Numbered from the stretch's first letter, positions 23,913 to 33,787 are shown. The stretch: DNA of 44,918 nt from an uncultured Bacteroidales bacterium (GCA_900317955.1 ONIP01000015.1:1-44918), one strand, 5' to 3'. Numbers and translations: made by a program. Notes: a model not told the origin generated them from the letters alone.

Positions 23913-26681
23913 ATGAACAAGAAACTGAATATAATAGGATTCCTTTCCGCCGCCGCACTTTTGGTGGGGGTGGCTGCCTGTTCCACACAGAAAGCCACTT
24001 GGTCGAATATTCAGTATCATAATTTGACGACGCACTACAATATATGGTGGAACGGCAATGAAAGCATGAAAAAGGGTGTGGCAATGATGAACGCTAAATG
24101 CAAGGACGACTACACCAAGTTGCTGCCGGTCTACAAGATGGGGACCAAAGAGGAGTGCATGTCGCTATATCCGGAGTTTGACAGGGCTGTGGAGAAGAGT
24201 GTGAAGGGAATAAAAAAACACAGCATATTTGTGAACGGACAGGAGCATGTGCCCTATATTCCTAAGTGCTATCTGATGACGGCGTATGCCACATTCTACA
24301 AACATGACTTTGTGACGGCTGCGAGTACATGCCAGATGCTTGTCTCTCAATATGGCGGAACAGCAATAGGCGATGAGGCTGCAGTGTTGCTGGCTCGTTG
24401 CTCCACGATGGACCAAAGATACCAAGATGCAGAAAGCAGTTTGGATGAATTGGTTGTAGCTGCGAGCAAAGACAACTTCGACCCAAAGCAGAAGTTGAAG
24501 CTGTACCTTGCCATGGCGGAGTGCACCCTTCCACAGGAAAAATACAAAAAGGGGGTGAGTTTTCTAAAACTTGCCCTTGAAGAGCGTCCGACCCAACAGG
24601 AGAAGGCTCGTATTTGTTACATACTGGGGCAGATATACCAGGAGCTGGATAAACGGCCCACCGCCTCGAAGTATTATGAAAAAGTGCTGAAATGCAGTCC
24701 TACTTACGAAATGGAGTTTAACGCAAGGTTAAACATAGCGTCTTGCGCGGATTTGCAACACACCAACCGGGAGAAATGGGAACGTCTTCTTGACCGGATG
24801 TTAAAAGACAAGAAGAACGAAGAATTTCGCGACCAGATTTATTATGCCAAGGGCGAGATGTATATGGGCATGAGAGATGTGAAGAAGGCTTGCGAGGCAT
24901 TCAAAAAATCATCGGCGGTGTCGAAGAGCAACCCTGCACAAAAGGCGAAATCAGCCATCCGCTTGGCAGACATACTGTTTGACCGTTTTCAAGACTATGA
25001 CCAGGCACAAATCTATTACGATACTGCCATGGCCATAATAAAGCCTGACTATCCACATTATTCCGATGTTAAATCGCGGTACGACCTGCTTACGTCGTTG
25101 GTGTCGTATACCCGCGTAATAGAGCGCAACGACAGTTTGATAGCGTTGTCGAAAATGCCCAAAGACAAACTTTCAGCCTTTATAGACAAAAAGATAGAAG
25201 AAGTAAAGAAGGCCGAGGAAGAGGCCAAGGAGCGGGAAATGCTTGCACAGTTGGCAGGCGAGACCAAGGCTCAGATGAATTCGTTGCAAGGCGACTGGTA
25301 TTTTTACAACAGCAACACAGTACAGAAGGGGAAAGAGACATTCCGTCAACGTTGGGGCATGCGCACCTTGGAAGACTATTGGTTTCTTTCGTCAAAAGGG
25401 CTGATGGGCATGAATATGCTCGCCCAGCAAAATGCTGAGACCGCAAATGACACAGAGGACGGGGATGACAGTGAGAATTCTGAAGGCGACGGCGGCAAAG
25501 CGGCTGACTCAACTGACTTGACGGCACAGGGAAATCCCAACGACCCGCACAGTCCGGCTTACTATTTAAAAGACATTCCCAAGAGCAGCGAAGAGATAGA
25601 CTCCATGCAGAGCGAAACGTCGGTGAACCTATTGAATGCGGGCTATATTTTTTATGACGGCATACATAATTTGCCCAAAGCTTTGGAGTGCTATTTGCGT
25701 ATGGCGTCGGACTATACTACCAACCCTGAAATTGTGCAGGCGTTTTACATGCTGTACAAGATATATGACAAACAAGGCAATACACCCAGTTCCAACTATT
25801 ACAGGGATATGGTGCTGATGGGGTTCCCCGATAGTGATTTCTCAAACTTGATACTCGACGAAGATTATTATAAAGAAATCATCCGCAGGGGACAGCTAAT
25901 AAGAGAGGACTATGAAAACGTGTATGCCCTCTACAGGAAGCGGAAGTACAGTGACGTTATAGCACAAGTGTCGACAGCCAAGACCCTTTATGAAGGCAAC
26001 CCCATGCTGGGAAAATTCTGCTACTGGGAAGGTCTTTCATACGCCAAAATGGACAACAAGGCAACTGCTATTTCCACTTTCCAGAACATAATAGACACGT
26101 ATGCCAGTGACGATACACTGGTGGCATTGGCCCAAGCCCAACTCGACTATATGCAAGGAGAAGGTGGCAGATATATAGCCAATAGCGGTGGTGAGGAGGA
26201 AGTAGCCGACACCGAATTGAAAGCCGAAGCCTCTGTTACAGACAAGCCGCGAAGCATGGACAGAAATGCTGTGGCTGTGGGAGGAAACGACGAACTTCCG
26301 CCGGAAGCCCAATTGTTCCGTTACCGCGAAAACATGCCACACATGGTGATAATACTTGTGAAAGAGAAGAAGATAAAGGCGACGCAGCTTCAGGCCAAGA
26401 TGGGAACGTTTATCATGATATACTATGCCAACTCGGGATACAAGCCATCACCACTGATGTTCAACGACAGTACCCAAATGGTTACAATCAGCAGTTTCAA
26501 TGATGCGCGCGAAGCTTTGAACTTCACCATTCATTTAAAGACCGAGAGTAGTCCTCTTGCAGAATATAACTCCGAGGACTATCAGGTGTATGCAATATCT
26601 AAACAGAACTATACGACGTTGTATAACAGAAAAAAAGTGGATGCGTATAAGTTGTTCTACGAAAAATATTATGAAAAATGA
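23913..26681 (+). CDS. porW: type IX secretion system lipoprotein PorW/SprE
   Basis: 922 residues from the ATG at 23913, which gives a lipoprotein signal peptide (MNKKLNIIGFLSAAALLVGV with lipobox ending at Cys23, AACSTQK). The first mature residues, CSTQKATWSN and LTTHYNIWWNGNESMKKG, match the conserved PorW/SprE start. Tetratricopeptide repeats fill most of the chain. An acidic low-complexity stretch lies near residues 510-540. The end (FMIYYANSGYKP ... YQVYAISKQNYTTLYNRK) is also conserved. PorW/SprE links the T9SS trans-envelope motor to the outer-membrane translocon and is needed for secretion and gliding in Flavobacterium. Its presence fits the T9SS cargo gene at 3576-6284. Its stop overlaps the bactofilin start by 4 bp. 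Confidence 0.88.
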   Translation: MNKKLNIIGFLSAAALLVGVAACSTQKATWSNIQYHNLTTHYNIWWNGNESMKKGVAMMNAKCKDDYTKLLPVYKMGTKEECMSLYPEFDRAVEKSVKGIKKHSIFVNGQEHVPYIPKCYLMTAYATFYKHDFVTAASTCQMLVSQYGGTAIGDEAAVLLARCSTMDQRYQDAESSLDELVVAASKDNFDPKQKLKLYLAMAECTLPQEKYKKGVSFLKLALEERPTQQEKARICYILGQIYQELDKRPTASKYYEKVLKCSPTYEMEFNARLNIASCADLQHTNREKWERLLDRMLKDKKNEEFRDQIYYAKGEMYMGMRDVKKACEAFKKSSAVSKSNPAQKAKSAIRLADILFDRFQDYDQAQIYYDTAMAIIKPDYPHYSDVKSRYDLLTSLVSYTRVIERNDSLIALSKMPKDKLSAFIDKKIEEVKKAEEEAKEREMLAQLAGETKAQMNSLQGDWYFYNSNTVQKGKETFRQRWGMRTLEDYWFLSSKGLMGMNMLAQQNAETANDTEDGDDSENSEGDGGKAADSTDLTAQGNPNDPHSPAYYLKDIPKSSEEIDSMQSETSVNLLNAGYIFYDGIHNLPKALECYLRMASDYTTNPEIVQAFYMLYKIYDKQGNTPSSNYYRDMVLMGFPDSDFSNLILDEDYYKEIIRRGQLIREDYENVYALYRKRKYSDVIAQVSTAKTLYEGNPMLGKFCYWEGLSYAKMDNKATAISTFQNIIDTYASDDTLVALAQAQLDYMQGEGGRYIANSGGEEEVADTELKAEASVTDKPRSMDRNAVAVGGNDELPPEAQLFRYRENMPHMVIILVKEKKIKATQLQAKMGTFIMIYYANSGYKPSPLMFNDSTQMVTISSFNDAREALNFTIHLKTESSPLAEYNSEDYQVYAISKQNYTTLYNRKKVDAYKLFYEKYYEK

Positions 26682-27022
26682 GCGAAAATATTAACAGCCT
26701 AATCAATACTATTACGGTAGGCACAAGTATCAAGGGCGACATCCAGGCCAACGGTGACTTCCGCATGGACGGAACACTTGAGGGCAATATCACGTTGACC
26801 GGCAAGCTGGTTATTGGCGAACATGGCCACATTTTGGGCAATGTCGTATGCCAAAATGCCAACGTTCTCGGCAATATAGACGGCAACCTATCGGTAAAAG
26901 AATTTCTTACCCTATACGCCACTTCGCGCGTGAAGGGAGACATTGTGGCCAACAAACTGGCCATTGAGCCGGGAGCATACTTCACTGGTAGTTGCCACAT
27001 GCTTGATGAACTATCGGAATAG
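26678..27022 (+). CDS. bactofilin
   Basis: 114 residues. The centre is a bactofilin (DUF583) beta-helix with regular glycine-rich turns: TSIKGDIQANGDFRMDGTLE, GNITLTGKLVIGEHGHILGN, and RVKGDIVANKLAIEPGAYFT. Bactofilins polymerise into cytoskeletal or membrane-associated filaments that act as scaffolds for envelope and cell-shape proteins. The ATG lies inside the porW stop (ATGA), so the two are translationally coupled. A PorW-bactofilin pair is recurrent in Bacteroidota, which suggests a scaffold for the T9SS motor or cell-wall enzymes; that link is inference. Confidence 0.93.
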   Translation: MSENINSLINTITVGTSIKGDIQANGDFRMDGTLEGNITLTGKLVIGEHGHILGNVVCQNANVLGNIDGNLSVKEFLTLYATSRVKGDIVANKLAIEPGAYFTGSCHMLDELSE

Positions 27023-27045
27023 CCTTGTCCACAATGTAACAGACA

Positions 27046-28467
27046 ATGACAAAAGAGGATGAGATAAGAGAACTGTTTAAATCCCACACGGGAGCAATCG
27101 CGGACGAAATTCTTTCGTTGGGGGCACATGGTAGCTCACGGAGATATTGGCGAATGCGGGGTGGGAACCATCAGTTAATAGCCGCCTGGAACGATGATGT
27201 GCGCGAGAATGAAGCCTTCTTCTACTACAGCAACCAATTGTTGCGTAGGGGAGTACATGTACCAAAGGTGTATGCAATAAGCGATGACAGGAAGTGCTAT
27301 TTGCAACAGGATCTTGGCGACACTACTTTGTATCTTTATTTGCTTGACAAACAGAAATCAGGAGGTGGATTTGATGCCGACATGTTGCAACTATATAAAA
27401 GAGTGCTTAGTGACCTTGCCACAATGCAAATGGCGGGGAGGGATTTGGATTTCAGTTATGCTTATCCTCGAAGTGATTTCGACAGCCAGTCTGTTCAATG
27501 GGACCTAAACTATTTCAAATATTGTTTTTTAAAATTAAGCTACGTCCCCTTCGACGAGGAACTGTTGGAACGTGATTTCCACACCCTTATAGCATATTTG
27601 ATGGACACCGATTGCGGTTATTTTATGTACCGTGATTTCCAGTCCCGCAACATAATGCTGGTTGACAGGACACCGTATTACATAGATTTTCAAGGGGGTA
27701 GGAGAGGGGCTGCACAATATGACGTGGCATCACTACTTTACAGTTCCAAAAGTAATTTGCCTGATGTGGTGCGACAAGAGTTGCTGACACATTATATTGA
27801 TGAACTGTCTCAGCTAAATTCTATTGATAAAGAAGATTTTCGGCATCGTTTTTATGGTTATGTACTGATACGAATTTTGCAGGCTATGGGTGCATACGGC
27901 TACCGGGGTTACTTTGAACATAAAGATTATTTCCTCAGTAGCATTCCGTTGGCAGTTAATAATTTAAAAAGTATTATTGAGAGCCATCCATTACCTTTAG
28001 AACTGCCCCACTTAACACAAGTATTGAAGTATATAATAGACCAAGAAACCATTGCTCATAAGCCTGCTCCTTCTTCTGGACTGGTTGTTACAGTGAATAG
28101 CTTCTCCTATAAAAAAGGAGCCCCGAGAGACACTTCTGGCAACGGGGGCGGATATGTGTTTGACTGTCGGGCTTTGCCCAACCCTGGACGCTATCCGGAA
28201 TATCGTTGCTACACAGGGAAAGACCTTCCAGTAATCCAATTCCTGCAAGGAGACAAGGCTGTTGAATCTTTTTTGCAAGCCGTAGAGCAGCTTGTAGGAG
28301 CATCCGTAACCAAATATTTAGAACGCAACTTCACGAGTTTAAGCGTTAGTTTTGGCTGTACAGGAGGGCAGCACAGGTCTGTTTACTGCGCAGAAAGACT
28401 TGCTAAATGGCTTTTGGAAAATTTTAAATGTCAAGTAGTTGTACGACACGTCGAACAACAATTGTAA
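27046..28467 (+). CDS. AmgK-like sugar kinase fused to RapZ C-terminal domain
   Basis: 473 residues. Residues 1-340 form an aminoglycoside phosphotransferase-type kinase. The catalytic loop YRDFQSRNIML has Asp197 and Asn202, and IDFQGGRRG has Asp214 for metal binding; the overall pattern matches AmgK, which phosphorylates N-acetylmuramic acid in peptidoglycan recycling. Residues ~347-473 match the C-terminal domain of RapZ (VVTVNSFSYKKGAP, FDCRALPNPGR, GCTGGQHRSVYCAERLA), which in E. coli senses glucosamine-6-phosphate. The RapZ N-terminal kinase domain is missing. The gene follows bactofilin by 23 bp. The linked pair suggests control of amino-sugar flux into the cell wall. Sugar specificity is inferred. 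Confidence 0.85.
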   Translation: MTKEDEIRELFKSHTGAIADEILSLGAHGSSRRYWRMRGGNHQLIAAWNDDVRENEAFFYYSNQLLRRGVHVPKVYAISDDRKCYLQQDLGDTTLYLYLLDKQKSGGGFDADMLQLYKRVLSDLATMQMAGRDLDFSYAYPRSDFDSQSVQWDLNYFKYCFLKLSYVPFDEELLERDFHTLIAYLMDTDCGYFMYRDFQSRNIMLVDRTPYYIDFQGGRRGAAQYDVASLLYSSKSNLPDVVRQELLTHYIDELSQLNSIDKEDFRHRFYGYVLIRILQAMGAYGYRGYFEHKDYFLSSIPLAVNNLKSIIESHPLPLELPHLTQVLKYIIDQETIAHKPAPSSGLVVTVNSFSYKKGAPRDTSGNGGGYVFDCRALPNPGRYPEYRCYTGKDLPVIQFLQGDKAVESFLQAVEQLVGASVTKYLERNFTSLSVSFGCTGGQHRSVYCAERLAKWLLENFKCQVVVRHVEQQL

Positions 28468-28508
28468 AAATACTTCATTCTTTTTTTTTACACATCGTAC
28501 TTTTTTCG

Positions 28509-28516
28509 TATCTTTG
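28509..28516 (+). promoter_or_regulatory. -7 promoter box of the 28560-34930 operon
   Basis: TATCTTTG followed by CAAA, 43 bp before the ATG at 28560, with T-rich sequence and TACTTTTTT just upstream. It closely resembles the box at 21216. Confidence 0.6.
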
Positions 28517-28559
28517 CAAACTGATTAAATAAACTGAATAATAAAAATATTACTATACT

Positions 28560-29225
28560 ATGAAAAGAAAAACTTTGATTCAAATCCTTTTGGGTGTTGC
28601 CATTATTGGCCTTGCCATAACATTGTACATGAGTATAATGAAACCCGTCAAGTTTGACAACGAGTACAATAAGCGTCGCGACGCCTGCGCCGAAAAGCTG
28701 AAAGCCATCCGTACCCTCGAAGAGGCTTACAAGAATACTTACGGTTGCTATACTGGAAGTTTCGATACGCTCTTCAACCGCTTAATGAATGAGGATAGTC
28801 TTAAAGTTGTAAACAAGAACATCAACTATGACAAGATCCCCGAGGATGTGGAAATAGATGAAATGACAGAAGCCGACCAGATAAAAGCCGGATACGTAAC
28901 CCGCATCACTGAGTACGTGAACCCGATTGAGAACCTTCGCAAATCCGGTAAATTCAACCTTACCGATGAAGAAATCCTCAACCTTCGTTATGTGCCTTAT
29001 CCCCGCGACCAGAAAAACGAATTTGAGTTGAAATCTGGCTTCATTGAAAAGAGCGGTTACCAGCTCCCCGTGTTCCAGTGCCTTGTCAACATGGATGTTC
29101 TTCTCTCCGACCTTGATGAGCAGTTGGTAATTAACAAGCTTGCCGAGTTGGTTCAGAACAACCGTTTCCCCGGCTGGAAAGTTGGTGACTTGACCGAGGC
29201 CATCACAGACGGTAATTTCGAATAA
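28560..29225 (+). CDS. single-helix anchored conserved protein, pilin-like layout
   Basis: 221 residues. One N-terminal helix (LIQILLGVAIIGLAITLYMS, ~6-25) is followed by a charged helix (EYNKRRDACAEKLKAIRTLE) and a soluble domain with GCYTGSFDTLFNRL. This resembles type II pseudopilin layout, but no prepilin cleavage site (G before F/M-T-L-x-E) is seen, so it is not called a pilin. The protein is conserved in Bacteroidales just before DUF3822 and rsmD. It likely faces the periplasm. It is the first gene of a row and is separated from the next by a single base (29226). Confidence 0.75.
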   Translation: MKRKTLIQILLGVAIIGLAITLYMSIMKPVKFDNEYNKRRDACAEKLKAIRTLEEAYKNTYGCYTGSFDTLFNRLMNEDSLKVVNKNINYDKIPEDVEIDEMTEADQIKAGYVTRITEYVNPIENLRKSGKFNLTDEEILNLRYVPYPRDQKNEFELKSGFIEKSGYQLPVFQCLVNMDVLLSDLDEQLVINKLAELVQNNRFPGWKVGDLTEAITDGNFE

Positions 29226-29226
29226 A

Positions 29227-30054
29227 ATGTCACATCCAGTCACAACACTTATCGCTACAGATAAAGCAGTGGCTAATAACCAATCAAGATTATCCATTTG
29301 TCTACGGCCAAATGGATTTTCTTTTTCGGTGTCCACGCTCAATGGCGAACTCCTAACGGTTGGCGACTGCCAGACGGAGCTGCCAGCCGTTGCAACGGAC
29401 TTGGTTCGAATGGTCGTGACAGCCATCGGCTCCGGAGACGAGACGGCACTTGACTACAATCAGATGCAACTTGTTGTGCCATCGCCCCATTTTGTATGGG
29501 TTCCAGAACACCTCTTCGAGCCTGTACGCGACAGACAGTATCTTGAGTTGGTATGTGGGAGTGAACCGAGTGCAAATGTGTGTAGAATCTATTCCCCTCT
29601 ATTGAAATCCTTCATGGTTTTTGAAGCTGATGCCGATTTGGTTACTGCATTCAAGATCTTAATGCCTGGAATTGACATTCATTGCCAGCACTCTGTACTT
29701 GTAAACGACATCCTACTTGGTCGTAGCGAGTCCCATCCGCTCATGCTGCTTCATGTACGTGAAGGGGTAGGGGACTTTGAGGCCTTTTACAATGGCAATC
29801 TTCTCCTTTCTGCAAGTCATCCTGGCACCTCTGACGAAGACCATTTGTACCAGGCCATCAACATTATGAAAAGGTTACATCTTGAAACCCCCGACATGGA
29901 GTTGGCTATCTGTGGGCAAGTAGACCGCACTTTCTATTCACGATTGCAGCATTTCTTCCCGAATGTCACACTCTATACTGGCCGACCCTTTACCTTCACC
30001 AACCCGGAGTTTCAAACACTACACACCTATCGACACACGCTAATTCTTTCATGA
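29227..30054 (+). CDS. DUF3822 family protein
   Basis: 275 residues, no signal peptide and no membrane segment. The fold pattern (LSICLRPNGFSFSVSTLNGE, MQLVVPSPHFVWVPEHLF, LLHVREGVGDFEAFYNGNLL) suits the actin/Hsp70-like DUF3822 family of Bacteroidota. In that family genes usually sit directly before rsmD, as here (25 bp gap). Function is unknown; an ASKHA-type ATPase-like fold has been proposed from structure, but clear phosphate loops are not visible in this sequence. Confidence 0.8.
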   Translation: MSHPVTTLIATDKAVANNQSRLSICLRPNGFSFSVSTLNGELLTVGDCQTELPAVATDLVRMVVTAIGSGDETALDYNQMQLVVPSPHFVWVPEHLFEPVRDRQYLELVCGSEPSANVCRIYSPLLKSFMVFEADADLVTAFKILMPGIDIHCQHSVLVNDILLGRSESHPLMLLHVREGVGDFEAFYNGNLLLSASHPGTSDEDHLYQAINIMKRLHLETPDMELAICGQVDRTFYSRLQHFFPNVTLYTGRPFTFTNPEFQTLHTYRHTLILS

Positions 30055-30079
30055 CAAATCCAACCTTCATCAATTTATC

Positions 30080-30628
30080 ATGCGCATAATTGCAGGTTCA
30101 CTCAAAGGCCGTCGCCTCAATCCTCCCACCACGTTGCCAGTCCGTCCCACTACCGACATGGCTCGGGAAAGCCTTTTCAACATACTTAACAACTATGTTG
30201 ACTACGAGGAATCCACAGTGATGGATCTCTTTGCCGGGACGGGAGCCGTATCATTCGAGTTTGTTTCGCGTGGTGCCAAAGATGTGACCTCTGTTGACAG
30301 CAATTCCCAGTGCATAGATTTCATTAAATCTTCCGCTGCCCACTTTGGTGTTAACAACCTGCGGGCTGTACGCTCAGATGTCTTCGACCTTTTGAAACGT
30401 GCATACAAGCAATTCGACATCATCTTTGCCGACCCACCTTACGCACTTGAAACATTGCCTCAACTTCCAGACCTCATCTTCAATAGCAATGTGCTTACCG
30501 AAGACGGTATTTTTATTCTTGAGCATCCGCGCGAATTTGAGTTTGAAGAACATCCGCACTTTTGGCAGCACCGCCACTATGGCAAGGTGAACTTCACCTT
30601 CTTTGCGCAGAAACTTGATGAAGAGTAA
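30080..30628 (+). CDS. rsmD: 16S rRNA (guanine966-N2)-methyltransferase
   Basis: 182 residues. S-adenosylmethionine binding is shown by motif [21 protein letters not shown] (48-67) and the catalytic DPPY box (118-121, [11 protein letters not shown]). The start [13 protein letters not shown] and [15 protein letters not shown] are typical of RsmD. It methylates G966 of 16S rRNA in the 30S head. The genes before (DUF3822) and after (purC) are in the same direction with gaps of 25 and 59 bp. Confidence 0.95.
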   Translation: MRIIAGSLKGRRLNPPTTLPVRPTTDMARESLFNILNNYVDYEESTVMDLFAGTGAVSFEFVSRGAKDVTSVDSNSQCIDFIKSSAAHFGVNNLRAVRSDVFDLLKRAYKQFDIIFADPPYALETLPQLPDLIFNSNVLTEDGIFILEHPREFEFEEHPHFWQHRHYGKVNFTFFAQKLDEE

Positions 30629-30687
30629 CAACGACACACTATCGTTTCGACATTTTTTTTAAATACAATCAATCAATACATAAAACA

Positions 30688-31635
30688 ATGAAAGCAGTTG
30701 TTAAAACCCAATTCTCTTTTCCTAACCAAAAAAGCCTGTATGTAGGCAAAGTACGTGACGTTTATAATATTGACGACAAATATATGGCCATGGTGGTCAG
30801 CGACCGCATCAGTGCCTTCGATGTTGTTCTTCCTAAGGGAATACCTTACAAAGGGCAAGTTCTCAATCAGATAGCCGCAAAATTCCTTGATGCCACCGCC
30901 GATATTGTTCCCAACTGGAAACTTGCAACCCCCGATCCTATGGTGACCGTTGGCCTCAAGTGCGAAGGTTTCCGTGTTGAAATGATTGTTAGAGGCTATC
31001 TTGCAGGAAGTGCCTGGCGCGAATATAAAGCCGGTGCACGTACCTTATGCGGTGTTCCCCTGCCCGAAGGTATGGTCGAGAACCAAAAATTTCCCACACC
31101 CATTCTGACTCCCACCACCAAAGCTGATGAGGGCCACGACGAGAACATCTCTCGCGAGGAAATAATCAGTTCCGGACTTGTCGCAAAGGAAGATTACGAA
31201 CAGCTGGAAAAATATGCACTCGCCCTTTTCCAAAGAGGCACCGAAATTGCTGCCGAGAAAGGTCTTATCCTTGTCGATACCAAATATGAGTTTGGCAAAC
31301 GCGACGGCAAAATCTATTTGATTGATGAGATCCATACTCCTGACAGCAGCCGTTATTTCTATGCCGACGGCTACGAAGAGCGTCTTGCGAAAGGCGAACA
31401 CCAGCGCCAGCTTTCGAAAGAGTTTGTTCGCGAATGGCTCATGGCCAATGGATTCCAAGGGAAAGAGGGGCAGAAAGTGCCCGAAATGACTGACGACATT
31501 GTCAACAGCATCACCGACCGTTATATAGAGCTCTATGAGCACATCACGGGTGAGAAATTCCAGAAAGCCGAAGACTGCGCCGATATTCTTGGCCGTATTG
31601 AAAAGAATGTCACCGACTGTCTAAAGAGCTTATAA
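30688..31635 (+). CDS. purC: SAICAR synthase
   Basis: 315 residues, the long form of phosphoribosylaminoimidazole-succinocarboxamide synthase. It joins CAIR and aspartate with ATP in purine synthesis. Typical blocks are [73 protein letters not shown], and [19 protein letters not shown], which carries the catalytic aspartates. Cytoplasmic. It is the only purine gene here. A gap of 15 bp to the CYTH gene suggests co-transcription. Confidence 0.97.
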   Translation: MKAVVKTQFSFPNQKSLYVGKVRDVYNIDDKYMAMVVSDRISAFDVVLPKGIPYKGQVLNQIAAKFLDATADIVPNWKLATPDPMVTVGLKCEGFRVEMIVRGYLAGSAWREYKAGARTLCGVPLPEGMVENQKFPTPILTPTTKADEGHDENISREEIISSGLVAKEDYEQLEKYALALFQRGTEIAAEKGLILVDTKYEFGKRDGKIYLIDEIHTPDSSRYFYADGYEERLAKGEHQRQLSKEFVREWLMANGFQGKEGQKVPEMTDDIVNSITDRYIELYEHITGEKFQKAEDCADILGRIEKNVTDCLKSL

Positions 31636-31650
31636 TCCATTCACATTAAT

Positions 31651-32136
31651 ATGGAGATAGAGCGCAAATATCTTGTTGCCAAGTTGCCCGACAATCTTGA
31701 GCAGTACGAACATCTTGAGATAGAGCAAGCCTATCTGTGTACATCCCCCACGCTGCGAATCCGCCGCATGGGGGATTCGTATATCCTTACCGTGAAAGAG
31801 CGGATCATGCTCGACTCCACCGCCATCCACAACAGAGAAGAGGAATTTCAACTTTCTGAAGAGAGCTACAATCGCTTGTTGGCTAAATGCGACAGCGGCC
31901 ATGTCGCCAAAACACGCTATCGTATAGACCTTGCGAAACAAACCGGAAATGCTTCATATACTGGCCTAACTGCCGAACTTGATGTATTTCATGGCCGCCA
32001 TGAGGGTCTACTACTTGTTGAGGTAGAATTCCCTAATACTGAGTCTGCCAACAGTTTCACTCCTCCCGACTGGTTTGGAGAAGATGTCTCATCCGATCCC
32101 TGCTTTCGAAACAGTTTTCTGGCATCCATGCCTTAA
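31651..32136 (+). CDS. CYTH domain protein (inorganic triphosphatase-like)
   Basis: 161 residues, a single CYTH beta-tunnel domain. The hallmark EIERKYLV stands at residues 2-9. Further conserved charged residues appear in LRIRRMGDSYILTVKE, in ERIMLD, in KTRYRID, and in VEVEF near the end. Bacterial CYTH proteins of this size hydrolyse inorganic triphosphate, using metal ions in the tunnel; some bind other triphosphates, and adenylate cyclase activity is less likely. It overlaps no neighbour; the YfcC-type permease follows in 28 bp. Confidence 0.9.
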   Translation: MEIERKYLVAKLPDNLEQYEHLEIEQAYLCTSPTLRIRRMGDSYILTVKERIMLDSTAIHNREEEFQLSEESYNRLLAKCDSGHVAKTRYRIDLAKQTGNASYTGLTAELDVFHGRHEGLLLVEVEFPNTESANSFTPPDWFGEDVSSDPCFRNSFLASMP

Positions 32137-32164
32137 TTGACACCAACCAATCCCCTCCGATACA

Positions 32165-33775
32165 TTGAAGAAGATTCCGCATACCTTTACAATCGTTTTC
32201 GCGTTGATACTCCTTGCCGCTGTGTGCACATGGATAGTGCCGGCAGGTGAGTTTGTGCGCGAATCTGTGACTATACAGAATGCCGATGGCACAACATCAG
32301 TCAAAGAGGTTGTTCAAAACAACTCCTTCCGTTATGTGGAGCGCAACCCTCAAACGTGGCAAGTTTTTTCGGCTCTTTTTGACGGTTTTGTCGACAAAGC
32401 CGACATCATAATCTTCATTTTGATGGTTGGCGGGGCGTTCAATATCCTCAACAACAGCCGTGCTATCGAGGTTGGGGTTATGGCTTTCCTACGGCGTGTG
32501 CTGAAACTCAATCGATTCAAACTGTTTAAAAAACTGGGCGTTGAGAACATCATCATTACCCTGATTATGATTATGTTCAGCCTGTTTGGCGCAGTTTTCG
32601 GCATGAGCGAAGAAACTATTGCCTTTGTCATTATTTTCATACCTCTTGCCATTTCAATGGGTTATGATTCCATCGTTGGTGTTTGTATGTGCTATGTGGC
32701 AGCGCATGTAGGCTTTGCCGGAGCCATGCTCAACCCCTTCACCATTGGCATCGCCCAAGGCATAGCGGACCTTCCCATTTTCTCCGGACTCGAATATCGC
32801 TTCCTGTGTTGGATTATTCTTACAATTATTGGTATTGCGTTTGTACTTTGGTACGCCAACCGGGTAAAGAGCCATCCTGAGAAGTCGCCTACATTCAAGT
32901 TAGACAACTATTGGAGGCAACGTTCAGAAGAACAGCAACAAAGTCCTGTAGTCTATTCCACGCCGAGAGTCGCCTGGATTCTCTTCGTTCTACTGTCTAT
33001 CGTTATGGCATTCTGTGCCTTCACTATGCCATCGACCATTATTTCAGTGGGTGGGGGAGAGGCGGCTCTTCCTCTGATGCCCATTCTTGCAGCACTCTTC
33101 CTTGTTACGGGGATTGTCACTCTTAGAAAATCTGTACACTTCTTCATCCTCGACATACTGCTGTTCACCATCTGTTTCCTCATTGTTGGAGTTTTAGGCT
33201 ATGGATGGTATGTCAAAGAAATCTCAGCCTTGTTCCTTGCCATGGGAATATGTAGTGGTATTGCCGACAAACAATCCGCCGACTCCATTGCGAAGTTGTT
33301 CCTTGCTGGGTGTAAAGACATTCTCTCGGCAGCGTTGGTTGTCGGTCTCGCCAGCGGAATCATCTTCATTCTCCGCGACGGCAAGATTATCGATACCCTT
33401 CTTTATGCACTCACCCGTTCATTGGCAGAAAGCGGCGATGTTGCCTCAGTAGGGGTGATGTATGTCTTCCAGACATTGCTCAATCTTATAATGCCCTCCG
33501 GCTCTGCCAAGGCTGCGCTAACTATGCCTATCATGGCGCAATTCTCTGATTTAATAGGAGTCAGCCGACAGACGGCGGTGCTTGCATTCCAGTTTGGTGA
33601 CGGTTTCACCAATATGCTTACACCCACGAGCGGTGTTCTGATTGCGGTGCTTGGCGTTGCCAAAATTCCTTATGCCACATGGGTCAAATGGGTATGGAAG
33701 TTTATCTTGGCTCTCATCGTCATTGGTTTCTTCCTGCTGCTGCCCACCATTTTTATACATTTCCCCGGTTTTTAA
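32165..33775 (+). CDS. YfcC/DcuC-type anion permease
   Basis: 536 residues beginning at a TTG (32165), chosen because it is followed at once by the conserved start KKIPHTFTIVFALILLAAVC. About twelve hydrophobic helices are visible. Family signatures include TWIVPAGEFVRE, VGGAFNILNNSRAIEVGV, FGMSEETIAFVIIFIPLA, AAHVGFAGAMLNPFTIGIAQ, and the mirrored LIMPSGSAKAALTMPIMAQF near the C-terminus. YfcC relatives include C4-dicarboxylate and basic amino-acid antiporters; the substrate is not predictable. It sits between a CYTH protein and an M28 peptidase, so peptide or amino-acid use is possible but unproven. Confidence 0.88.
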   Translation: MKKIPHTFTIVFALILLAAVCTWIVPAGEFVRESVTIQNADGTTSVKEVVQNNSFRYVERNPQTWQVFSALFDGFVDKADIIIFILMVGGAFNILNNSRAIEVGVMAFLRRVLKLNRFKLFKKLGVENIIITLIMIMFSLFGAVFGMSEETIAFVIIFIPLAISMGYDSIVGVCMCYVAAHVGFAGAMLNPFTIGIAQGIADLPIFSGLEYRFLCWIILTIIGIAFVLWYANRVKSHPEKSPTFKLDNYWRQRSEEQQQSPVVYSTPRVAWILFVLLSIVMAFCAFTMPSTIISVGGGEAALPLMPILAALFLVTGIVTLRKSVHFFILDILLFTICFLIVGVLGYGWYVKEISALFLAMGICSGIADKQSADSIAKLFLAGCKDILSAALVVGLASGIIFILRDGKIIDTLLYALTRSLAESGDVASVGVMYVFQTLLNLIMPSGSAKAALTMPIMAQFSDLIGVSRQTAVLAFQFGDGFTNMLTPTSGVLIAVLGVAKIPYATWVKWVWKFILALIVIGFFLLLPTIFIHFPGF

Positions 33776-33787
33776 CCCTTTGCCACT

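Noticed and set aside
21828..24084. Minus-strand open frames of 458 and 417 codons opposite the GT2 and ychF genes
   Set aside because: Both lie over firmly identified plus-strand genes and encode His/Val-rich sequence without any known motif.
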